Assembly: GCA_012033195.1 (NCBI GenBank)
Contig: JAAUSQ010000013.1
Span: 1 to 37,349 of the forward strand
DNA: 37,349 bases
Direction of reading: 5' to 3'
From: Chloroflexaceae bacterium
Lineage (GTDB): Bacteria; Chloroflexota; Chloroflexia; Chloroflexales; Chloroflexaceae
A program made the translations under genes and the position numbers. Shown here in pieces: positions 16,180 to 22,939 of the stretch. Every line of letters starts with the position of its first letter. Within the stretch, counting starts at the first letter, position 1. The notes below the pieces were generated by a model. The model was not told the DNA's origin. It was given only the letters and a program-made list of their open reading frames with translations, and did not search any database.

Positions 16180-16223
16180 GGTGAACCTCCTCAAAAGCAC
16201 ATTGTTGTGATAGTTTCAACAGT

Positions 16224-16263
16224 GCTCTCTAAGAAGGTATAACCTCAAACCTGCTTAGAGAGC
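16224..16263. promoter_or_regulatory. Ten-base inverted repeat in the HNH leader
   Basis: GCTCTCTAAG (16224-16233) and CTTAGAGAGC (16254-16263) are perfect inverted copies separated by 20 bases. The spacer contains TTATAC/TATACC-like -10 sequences on the minus strand. This spacing would suit two half-sites around a promoter, or a stem in the leader RNA. Confidence 0.4.
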
Positions 16264-16371
16264 GATACTAACCCCGCAGCTTGCAGAAGATACTGCCTGA
16301 ATAGAGCGTGTTACCCTGGTTTGCCAATAGCCCGCCCAACACAACACCATATGCAGGCGTGTCCGACACAT

Positions 16372-16424
16372 CTGCCCTGGACTGGCAAGGGAGCATGCGC
16401 TCGCAAGCCAGCGCAGACGGGCAG
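16372..16424. other. Nested three-stem structure in the HNH-ridA intergenic region
   Basis: Within the 457-base gap 16180-16636, three stems nest in register: CTGCCC/GGGCAG (16372-16377 with 16419-16424), CTGGC/GCCAG (16382-16386 with 16407-16411) and GAGC/GCTC (16391-16394 with 16399-16402). The internal loops are 4/7 and 4/4 bases. No T-run follows on either strand. It may be a small structured RNA or a protein-binding hairpin; no known family is recognised. The rest of the gap holds the ridA promoter and the inverted repeat at 16224-16263. Confidence 0.3.
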
Positions 16425-16580
16425 CGCGACTGACAACGGGTTTATGCATATAGGGATAAAAGACGTTCATTAGCTGTTGTAACTTTCCCATTCCTGCAGA
16501 TACCGCTACAGGGATTCTTTGTACAGTACTATAAGAATACTCGTTTTTCTGTGCTGTGTCAACTCGTTTTGGGCATTGCA

Positions 16581-16589
16581 TGCTATAAT
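16581..16589 (+). promoter_or_regulatory. Extended -10 promoter for ridA
   Basis: TGCTATAAT (TATAAT at 16584-16589) is a perfect extended -10 within GCATGCTATAATG, the same 13 bases as in the gap promoter. No good -35 is seen. Confidence 0.65.
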
Positions 16590-16636
16590 GGCGGCACAAG
16601 ACACCGATACCCAGCAGGAAAGAGGAGGATACCCTC

Positions 16637-17023
16637 ATGAGCAGCCGCACTGTGATTCACACATCCAACGCACCCGAACCGGTAGGCCCTTATTCGCAGG
16701 CCATTCGCACTGATAGTCTGGTGTTCCTCGCTGGTCAGGTAGCGCTTGACCCGGCAACCGGCGAGTTGATTGATGGCGATGTGCAGGCCCAGACGCGGCA
16801 GGTGCTAGAAAATCTCAAGGCGGTGTTGGCGCAGGCGGGGAGTGCGCTGGAGCGGGTGGTCAAGACAACCGTCTTTCTGGCAGATATTGCCGACTTTGCG
16901 GCCATGAATGCCATTTATGGTGAGTACTTCACCAACGAACCACCGGCGCGTTCAGCCTTTCAGGTGGCGGCGCTGCCCAAAGGTGCCCGCGTCGAAATCG
17001 AAGTGATTGCACTGCTCAAATAG
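16637..17023 (+). CDS. ridA: RidA family enamine/imine deaminase
   Basis: The 128-residue protein has the exact length and motif order of RidA (YjgF/YER057c/UK114): PVGPYSQAIRTDSLVFLAGQ near the N-terminus, QTRQVLENLKAVLAQAG, VKTTVFLADIADFAAMN, and the C-terminal PPARSAFQVAALPKGA then VEIEVIALLK. The conserved Arg in PPARS is the residue that binds the substrate carboxylate in active RidA. The family hydrolyses reactive enamine and imine intermediates from amino-acid metabolism, sparing pyridoxal-phosphate enzymes. AGGAGG lies 8 bases before the ATG. It is monocistronic and convergent with tsaD. Confidence 0.93.
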   Translation: MSSRTVIHTSNAPEPVGPYSQAIRTDSLVFLAGQVALDPATGELIDGDVQAQTRQVLENLKAVLAQAGSALERVVKTTVFLADIADFAAMNAIYGEYFTNEPPARSAFQVAALPKGARVEIEVIALLK

Positions 17024-17119
17024 GGTTGTCCCTATAAATCCCCCTCACCGCTGCCCCGCGCCCCTTGAGCGAACGAGGAGGGAGCCTGTGCAGGCGGCTT
17101 CATAATATAGGGCGCGGCG

Positions 17120-18289
17120 TTAGTCGTCCGACGGCCCTGCACCCAGGGCCAGTCCGGGCTGTACATCTAGGTGCCAGCCCTGCTGCACCCCCACCTGATA
17201 CCGATAGAAGGCAGCGGCGGCAATCATCGCGGCGTTATCGGTGCAGAGCTGGATGGGTGGGTAGCGTACAGGCACAGCGGCCCGCCGCGTCAGTTCGGCC
17301 CGGAGCCGCACATTCGCTGCGACACCGCCGGCCAGCACAATCTCTTTTGCACTATACTGCACCGCTGCCTCGACAGTCTTGGTGGTCAGCACATCCACCA
17401 CCGACTCCTGAAAGGCATAAGCCATCTGCTGTACAAACTGGTCGTGCTGGGGGGGGCGCGGTGCGGGTTGCTCGGCAGGGGCAACCTCATCGGACGGTCG
17501 CGGCTTGCCCCCCCGACGACCCCGGCTCTCGGCAGGCGGCACAATCTTCGCCTCTTGCTGCTGACGCTCCTGTACCTTGTGGAGTACTGCCGTCTTCAAC
17601 CCGCTGAACGAAAAATCGTAGCTGTCGCGCAGCCACGCACGCGGCAGCGAACTGGCTCCCTGCACACCCTCGGCGGCCTGCTGAATGGCAGGGCCACCCG
17701 GAAAGCCCAGGCCCAGGATACGCGCCACCTTGTCGAATGCCTCGCCCACTGCATCATCACGCGTCTGTCCAAGCAAGTGATATTCGCCGTGTCCACGCAC
17801 CAGTGCTAGCACGGTGTGTCCGCCACTCACAACCAGCGCAATCAGTGGGAATTGTGGCTCTGGTACATCCTGCGGCGTTTGGTCGGGTTCGGGCAGTAGC
17901 CAGCTTGCATAGATATGCCCCTCCAGATGATTGACACCTACCAGCGGCAGGCCACGCTGCCACGCTAGCGCCTTGGCCGTATTAAGCCCTGTCAGCAGCG
18001 CACCGCTCAGACCGGGGCCGTAGGTGGTTGCTATGGCGTGGATATCGTCCCACCTGTTCGGCAATGCCGCAAGCGCTTCGGCGAGCACTGGCGGCAGGCT
18101 CAGAATGTGTTGGCGCGAGGCCACTTCGGGCACAATACCGCCGTAGCGCCGATGCGCATCAAGCTGCGTTGCCACCACATTGGCTACTATCGTGCGCCCA
18201 CCGCGCACAATCGCGGCGGCGGTTTCGTCGCAGGATGTTTCAAGCGCGAGGATCGTATAATCATCTGGCAGGGCCGGATACACTGTCAT
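17120..18289 (-). CDS. tsaD: tRNA N6-adenosine threonylcarbamoyltransferase TsaD
   Basis: The 389-residue protein installs the threonylcarbamoyl group at A37 of ANN-decoding tRNAs, with TsaB and TsaE elsewhere. Motifs include ILALETSCDETAAAIV, the metal-binding His121 and His125 (VNHLEGHIYASW), VVSGGHTVL, DDAVGEAFDKVAR, YDFSFSGLKTAV and the C-terminal VLAGGVAANVRLR and CTDNAAMIAAAA. A Pro/Arg/Ala-rich low-complexity insertion of about 40 residues (about 240-282) separates FSFSGLKTAV from the next helix, so the protein is longer than the usual 330-345. Its ATG overlaps the trpE stop in an ATGA, indicating translational coupling. Confidence 0.95.
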   Translation of the reverse strand: MTVYPALPDDYTILALETSCDETAAAIVRGGRTIVANVVATQLDAHRRYGGIVPEVASRQHILSLPPVLAEALAALPNRWDDIHAIATTYGPGLSGALLTGLNTAKALAWQRGLPLVGVNHLEGHIYASWLLPEPDQTPQDVPEPQFPLIALVVSGGHTVLALVRGHGEYHLLGQTRDDAVGEAFDKVARILGLGFPGGPAIQQAAEGVQGASSLPRAWLRDSYDFSFSGLKTAVLHKVQERQQQEAKIVPPAESRGRRGGKPRPSDEVAPAEQPAPRPPQHDQFVQQMAYAFQESVVDVLTTKTVEAAVQYSAKEIVLAGGVAANVRLRAELTRRAAVPVRYPPIQLCTDNAAMIAAAAFYRYQVGVQQGWHLDVQPGLALGAGPSDD

Positions 18290-19770
18290 GTCAGTTCCTC
18301 CGCCATTTCAATGGCCCGCAGCAGCGCCGCCGCCTTGTTGCAACTCTCGTGATACTCGGTTGCCGGGTCGCTATCGGCCACCACGCCGCCACCTGCCTGC
18401 ACATACGCTACCCCATGCTGCACCACCATCGTTCGCAGGCTGATACAGGTATCCAGGTCGCCATTGAAGTTGATATACCCCGCACAGCCCGCGTAGATGC
18501 CACGGCGGATGCCTTCCAGTTCGCTGATAATTTCCATCGCCCGGATCTTGGGCGCACCGCTGACGGTGCCCGCCGGGAAGCAGGCCCGCAGCGCATCCAG
18601 GGCGTGCAGGTCGGAGCGCAACCGTCCGGTGACGTGCGAGACAATGTGCATCACGTGGCTATACTTCTCAACCGACATATACACTGGCACCGTGACGCTA
18701 CCAGGCACACTGACGCGCCCGATATCGTTGCGGCCCAGGTCTACCAGCATCAGGTGCTCGGCAATTTCTTTTTCGTCCTGGATCAACTCCTCGGCAAGCG
18801 TTGCATCTTCGGCAAGGGTCTTCCCACGGGGGCGCGTGCCTGCGATGGGGTGGGTTGTCACTTCGCCATCAATCACCCGTACCAGCAATTCGGGCGAGGC
18901 CCCTACCAGATCGCCCTCTGGTGCGTGGATATAGAACATATACGGCGAGGGGTTGATCGTGCGCAGTGCTCGGTAGATACTGAATGAGTCGGCACTGGTG
19001 GGGCGGCGGAAGCGCTGCGAGGGCACAACCTGGAAGATATCGCCCGCCATAATGTATGCTTTGGCCCGCTCGACAAATGTTTCATACTGTGCGCTGCTCA
19101 CATTCGAGCGAACGTCGCCCCGCTCACCAGCCGATTCGCGGCGGGTCAGGTCGCCGGGGGTGAGCGGCTGACGCAGTAGCTTGATCATCTGCTCAATACG
19201 CTCGATGCCGCGCTGGTACTCGGCGTCGAGGTCGTCGGTATCCAGATGTACATGCGACACAACCTGAATGCGGTGGCGCAGATGGTCGAACACCAGCAGC
19301 GTATCTACAAACATCCAGATCGCTTCGGGCATGGTGTAGTCGCTGCCCTGCAAATGGGGGAGCCGCTCTTCAAAATAGTTCACCGTCTCGTAGCTCATAT
19401 AGCCCACGGCCCCCCCCACAAAGCGCGGCAGGTCGGGCAGGCGCACCGGGCGATACTCACGCAGATAGCTGCCAAGCACTACCAGCGGATCGGTGTAGGG
19501 TAACACCTGCTTGTACCCTCCCTGCACTGCGTGGGCCGTGCCGCCATCCATCCGCAGCACCAGATAAGGATTGCTGCCCAGGAAGGAGTAGCGGGCGATG
19601 TGCTGCCCACCCTCCACGCTTTCGAGCAGGAAGCTATGCGAGGAGCCGCGTGCAATCTTCAGGTAGGCCGAGACAGGTGTTTCGAGGTCGGCTAATATTT
19701 CACGGTAGATGGGGCACAGATTGCCCTGTGTCCGCAGCGTTTCTACTTCTGCACGGGTAGGGTAATACAT
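18286..19770 (-). CDS. trpE: Anthranilate synthase component I
   Basis: The 494-residue protein makes anthranilate from chorismate with an amidotransferase subunit (TrpG, not in the window), the first committed step to tryptophan. The start MYYPTRAEVETLRTQGNL is family-typical and has GAGGAT about 9 bases upstream; the frame extends to 19902 but runs into the preceding uma2 gene. LLESVEGG near residue 46, associated with tryptophan feedback inhibition, is present. The chorismate-binding domain has GASPELLVRV, HPIAGTRPRGKT, MLVDLGRNDIGRV, FPAGTVSGAPK and GYINFNGDLDTCISLRT. Coupled to tsaD downstream and close to uma2 and trpS upstream. Confidence 0.94.
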   Translation of the reverse strand: MYYPTRAEVETLRTQGNLCPIYREILADLETPVSAYLKIARGSSHSFLLESVEGGQHIARYSFLGSNPYLVLRMDGGTAHAVQGGYKQVLPYTDPLVVLGSYLREYRPVRLPDLPRFVGGAVGYMSYETVNYFEERLPHLQGSDYTMPEAIWMFVDTLLVFDHLRHRIQVVSHVHLDTDDLDAEYQRGIERIEQMIKLLRQPLTPGDLTRRESAGERGDVRSNVSSAQYETFVERAKAYIMAGDIFQVVPSQRFRRPTSADSFSIYRALRTINPSPYMFYIHAPEGDLVGASPELLVRVIDGEVTTHPIAGTRPRGKTLAEDATLAEELIQDEKEIAEHLMLVDLGRNDIGRVSVPGSVTVPVYMSVEKYSHVMHIVSHVTGRLRSDLHALDALRACFPAGTVSGAPKIRAMEIISELEGIRRGIYAGCAGYINFNGDLDTCISLRTMVVQHGVAYVQAGGGVVADSDPATEYHESCNKAAALLRAIEMAEELT

Positions 19771-19789
19771 GGTTGATATCCTCATAGTC

Positions 19790-20350
19790 TCATATATCTG
19801 CAAACAGCCGCCCAAGTCGGCAGCCAAAGCCCGGAAGGAGCGCCGATTGCAGCATATCATCGGCGTAGAGTGTGGCGTGCAGCACCAGCATCGTCTCTTC
19901 ACGGCGGTAGATCTCGGCCTGCTGCAACTGCCAGTCGATCAGCCAGTACTCGCGCACGCCGCGCCGTGAATATAGCTTGCGCTTGATATCTTTATCACGC
20001 TCGTAGTTGGGCTGCCCCGGCGAGAGCACCTCGACCACAATCTCAGGGGTTCTGCGCAGATGGCCCTTATCGTCGGTTGCTCCGGCGACACGTTCGCGGC
20101 TCATCCATATCACATCCGGGCTAACATTGTCATCGTCGGCGAAAATCAGACCCGGAGTGAGCATCGCCAAGCCCAGGTTGGTTTGTTCATTCCATTCATC
20201 AAGAAAACGGAACATGCGACCGCAAACAAAGTCATGATGCCAATCGGGACGGGTTGACATATATAATGCTCCGTCGATGATCTCATAATGTTTGCCATCG
20301 TTGGGCAGCGCTTCAAGGTCAGCGGTTGTCCAGCGTATCTCTGTTGACAT
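19790..20350 (-). CDS. Uma2 family protein (DUF820, restriction-endonuclease-like fold)
   Basis: This 186-residue protein has the Uma2 pattern: an N-terminal TTADLEALPNDGKHYEIIDG, the SPDVIWMSRER segment, the core TPEIVVEVLSPGQ, then RDKDIKRKLYSRRGVREYW and LIDW. These residues form a PD-(D/E)XK-like site; the family is abundant in Cyanobacteria and Chloroflexota but its biological role is unknown. It lies 25 bases after trpS and 19 bases before trpE on the same strand, so it should be transcribed with both. A GAGGG site precedes the ATG. A second family member is at 24947-25681. Confidence 0.85.
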   Translation of the reverse strand: MSTEIRWTTADLEALPNDGKHYEIIDGALYMSTRPDWHHDFVCGRMFRFLDEWNEQTNLGLAMLTPGLIFADDDNVSPDVIWMSRERVAGATDDKGHLRRTPEIVVEVLSPGQPNYERDKDIKRKLYSRRGVREYWLIDWQLQQAEIYRREETMLVLHATLYADDMLQSALLPGFGCRLGRLFADI

Positions 20351-20375
20351 AATAAATACCCTCTTTCTGTGCTGG

Positions 20376-21398
20376 TTACTGCTGTGCGCCCCACATCAGC
20401 CCCATCGCCTCTTTCATCAGGTAGAGCGTCTCGGCAGACTCGGCGCGGGTACGTTCGCTACCCGCTGCCAGCACTTCTTCCACAATGCGTGGGTTGCGTT
20501 CCAGTTCGGCGCGGCGCTCGCGGATCGGGTCGAGGAAGCGATTGATCGCCGCCGCCAGTTTGCGCTTGACTTCCACATCGCCCACCTTGCCCTGAGCATA
20601 GCGCTCTTTCAGGTCGTCAACTTCTTCTTTGTGGTCGTTAAACGCATCGTGATAGATAAACACCGGATTGCCCTCGACCCGCCCCGGAATATCGGCCCGG
20701 ATGCGGTTGGGGTCGGTGTACATACCGCGTACCTTCTGCTCAACGGTGGCGGCATCGTCGGTCAGCAGAATAGCATTGCCGAGGCTCTTGCTGGCTTTGG
20801 CCTGCCCATCCAGCCCTATCAGCGTAGGCACGTCGCCAATCAGGGTATCTGGTTCGGGCAGCACAGGCCGCTCTTCGCTGGCATACAGGAAGTTGAAGCG
20901 CCGTGCAATCTCGCGGGTCACTTCCAGGTGCGAGGCCTGGTCTTTGCCGACGGGTACCAGATTGGCGCGTACACAGAGAATGTCGGCGGCCTGCAAGACG
21001 GGATAGCTCAACAGTCCCAGCGACTCTTCGGAGATGCTCAGGTTGCCCATTACTTCCTTCAGGGTGGGCACCCGGCTGAGACGCGCCACGGTGACAAGGT
21101 TGGAGAAAATCAGCGCCATTTCAGGAATCTGTGGAATGAGCGACTGCAAATAGTAATGGCTGCGTTCCGGGTCGATCCCGACGCTCAAGTTATCCAGCAC
21201 CACATCGCGGATATGCTGGTTGACCTGCGCGACCTTCTCACGCTCAATGTTCGTCGTGAGCGTATGCAGGTCGGCAACAATAAAAAAGCACTCATAGGCA
21301 TCTTGCAGGCGCACCCGATTGGCGAGCGTGCCAACATAGTGGCCCAGGTGCATGGCCCCGGTCGGACGGTCACCAGTCATAATACGCGGTCTGGTCAT
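20376..21398 (-). CDS. trpS: Tryptophan--tRNA ligase
   Basis: The 340-residue class Ic synthetase charges tRNA-Trp. The N-terminus [20 protein letters not shown] contains the HIGH-type signature (HLGH, 17-20) and the KMSKS loop is KASKS (201-205) in [13 protein letters not shown]. Family segments such as [20 protein letters not shown] and [17 protein letters not shown] are intact. The gene has GAGAGGAG upstream of the ATG and heads the run trpS, uma2, trpE, tsaD, a plausible tryptophan-related operon. I looked for a T-box leader or a run of Trp codons upstream and saw neither. Confidence 0.95.
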   Translation of the reverse strand: MTRPRIMTGDRPTGAMHLGHYVGTLANRVRLQDAYECFFIVADLHTLTTNIEREKVAQVNQHIRDVVLDNLSVGIDPERSHYYLQSLIPQIPEMALIFSNLVTVARLSRVPTLKEVMGNLSISEESLGLLSYPVLQAADILCVRANLVPVGKDQASHLEVTREIARRFNFLYASEERPVLPEPDTLIGDVPTLIGLDGQAKASKSLGNAILLTDDAATVEQKVRGMYTDPNRIRADIPGRVEGNPVFIYHDAFNDHKEEVDDLKERYAQGKVGDVEVKRKLAAAINRFLDPIRERRAELERNPRIVEEVLAAGSERTRAESAETLYLMKEAMGLMWGAQQ

Positions 21399-21493
21399 AG
21401 TGGCTCAACTCCTCTCTGCTGTATCTTCGTCGCCAGCGGCGGGCATAGCTTAGATAAAAAAAATGCTCAATAATAGTACACGCTTTATTTTAT

Positions 21494-21671
21494 TGCAGGC
21501 GCGGCGTGCAGCCGCGTGCGGTTCCAAACCGCACCTCTCCCGCGAGGTCTCTGTCCGGTTGGATGTGGAAACGCTCATCAGCGCCGGGTTGCTACACGCC
21601 TTTTGGGGCTGCCACTCAGCCCGCGCAGGCGGGCTTTGTAAGTGGTAGCCGGGGACTTCAGTCCCCCGGCG
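21494..21671. repeat. Hairpin-rich repeat-like element upstream of trpS
   Basis: About 180 bases carry several GC-rich hairpins: GCGGC/GCCGC (21501-21515), an 8-base stem GTGCGGTT/AACCGCAC (21516-21534), AGCCCGC/GCGGGCT (21618-21635) enclosed by CCACT/AGTGG, and GCCGGGGACT paired with AGTCCCCCGGC (21648-21670) with one bulge. There is no coding potential that I can support. The density of independent stems and the GCCGGGGACT-type end resemble dispersed non-coding repeats or ends of small transposable elements in related genomes, recalled without a search. It could be a MITE-like insertion or relic. Confidence 0.45.
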
Positions 21672-21676
21672 GCCTT

Positions 21677-22009
21677 CTATCCGTGCTCAATGGGTAGCTC
21701 ACCAGCCGCCTCCGCCCGTGCAAGTTCCTTGCGGGCATCTTCCCACGAAATGAGCCTTTCAGGATGGGCTTTTGCCTGCTCGTACGTTACCAGCGCATCA
21801 GCCAGCAGGCGGGCATCCTCTTCCGGATCTTCAGGGAAGCTGTTGGCAAGCGCATCGAGTATATGTAATTCGTGTTCCTGAATTAAAAGGACAACTTCTT
21901 CTCGCACCACTTCCTGCACGACTTCGCGCACAATGCGGCGCAGCAGGGTTTCCAGGTCGCTCGCGGCGATAGTCAGGGTAAGGTGCTTCTCTGGTGTTTC
22001 GGTTGTCAT
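21677..22009 (-). CDS. Small hypothetical protein, antitoxin-like
   Basis: From the ATG at 22009, six bases after AGGAGGGG, the product has 110 residues. The N-terminal half (LTLTIAASDLETLLRRIV, then EVVQEVVREEVVLLIQ) is helical and charged. The C-terminal half YEQAKAHPERLISWEDARK is reminiscent of the C-termini of small type II antitoxins that carry a LISWEDxxxEL segment, but I recognise no DNA-binding domain and there is no adjacent toxin-like ORF. The gene begins just after the TIM-barrel gene on the same strand (its start lies 15 bases past that gene's stop codon), so the two are probably co-transcribed. It ends next to the hairpin-rich element. Confidence 0.6.
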   Translation of the reverse strand: MTTETPEKHLTLTIAASDLETLLRRIVREVVQEVVREEVVLLIQEHELHILDALANSFPEDPEEDARLLADALVTYEQAKAHPERLISWEDARKELARAEAAGELPIEHG

Positions 22010-22023
22010 GACGGCCCCTCCTG

Positions 22024-22809
22024 TCATGGTTCATCCGTGTGCTCTGCTGCGGCCCACCAGCGGCGCACCTTCTGCGCACTCAAGAGCAGGTAATCACGGT
22101 CGGCACTGAATACTTCGAGTGTAATGGTATCATTGTACCCGCTTTGGCGCAGCATGCGAATCGCCTTCGGATAGTCTATCGTGCCTGCGCCGAGTGGCAG
22201 GTGCTCGTCATGATTGCCGTGGTTATCGCTCATATGCACGTGTACCAGCCGATTCCCAAAGGCTTTGAGCAACGCTTCGAGCTTGTTGCCGCCCACGTTG
22301 GCATGCCCCACATCCAGATGAAACCCGAGCCGCTTGTCGGCATCAAGCACGCGGCCAATCTCCTTCACGCCAATGCTGCCGCTTGGAGGGTGCTCAACCA
22401 TTACTTGCAACTGATACGCCTCGGCGCGTTCGGCGAGCTCGGCAAAGCACTCACCATTCCAATCAAGCCATAGCTCGGAAGGAAACAGGCGCGGCGCAAA
22501 CGTCAGATGCACATTGACATATGCTGCACCCACCTGTGCAAAGGTCTCGAAGGTGGCTGCGGCACTCTCGATGGCAGCCCGCCGCACTGCTGCAAACGGC
22601 GATGCAAAGGGAAGATACCACGCTGTATGCCCCACCACCGCAAGGCCACTCTCCGCCAGGATACGGTGTAGTTCGGGCACAGCAAGCTGCTCAAGGCTTG
22701 CTGCTGGCCCTTCGATCGTCAGGTCAAGAAATTCGAAGCCATGCTCAGCGGCCCAGCGTGCCTCAGCGCAGGCATCCTTGCGTGGGTCGTTCATCATCCC
22801 AAGCTGCAT
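22024..22809 (-). CDS. Sugar phosphate isomerase/epimerase family protein (xylose isomerase-like TIM barrel)
   Basis: The 261-residue protein matches the AP-endonuclease-2/xylose-isomerase-like TIM-barrel family. Likely metal ligands appear in MVEHPPSG, HLDVGHANVGGN, HVHMSDNHGNHDEHLPLGAG and TLEVF, the usual Glu/Asp/His/Glu order. The family includes sugar epimerases, hydroxypyruvate isomerases and inosose dehydratases, so the substrate cannot be set from sequence. The ATG has AAGGAG 8 bases upstream. It is divergent from the secreted glycosidase and shares its 130-base intergenic region, which may suggest a link to carbohydrate use. Confidence 0.8.
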   Translation of the reverse strand: MQLGMMNDPRKDACAEARWAAEHGFEFLDLTIEGPAASLEQLAVPELHRILAESGLAVVGHTAWYLPFASPFAAVRRAAIESAAATFETFAQVGAAYVNVHLTFAPRLFPSELWLDWNGECFAELAERAEAYQLQVMVEHPPSGSIGVKEIGRVLDADKRLGFHLDVGHANVGGNKLEALLKAFGNRLVHVHMSDNHGNHDEHLPLGAGTIDYPKAIRMLRQSGYNDTITLEVFSADRDYLLLSAQKVRRWWAAAEHTDEP

Positions 22810-22867
22810 ATCAGGTACTCCTTCATCAAGATCTCAGCCGCATGCATTTCTGTCTTGTCCGTCTCTA

Positions 22868-22876
22868 TGATATACT
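22868..22876 (+). promoter_or_regulatory. Extended -10 promoter for the secreted glycosidase
   Basis: TGATATACT (TATACT at 22871-22876) lies 64 bases before the start codon at 22940. The 9-base core ATGATATACT also occurs before eno. Confidence 0.55.
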
Positions 22877-22939
22877 ACCCGCGCCATAGTGTGCATCGTT
22901 TCTGCAAACAAACCTCAGAGAAACCTCGGAAGGATGGTT

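Noticed and set aside
16280-16440. tRNA-like cloverleaf in the HNH-ridA gap
   Set aside because: Nested stems are present but there is no TTC motif in a T loop, no anticodon loop of proper size and no CCA-compatible acceptor stem.
21399-21540. T-box leader for trpS
   Set aside because: A GGAACCGCAC stretch resembles part of a T-box, but it belongs to an 8-base hairpin; there is no specifier loop, no AGGGTGG-type bulge and no terminator next to trpS.
21540-21610. Possible hammerhead ribozyme (CTGATGAG on the minus strand, CTGTC and GGATGTG on the plus strand)
   Set aside because: The core requires GAAA after stem II on the same strand as CTGATGA; it is not present in either orientation and the flanking stems do not fit.
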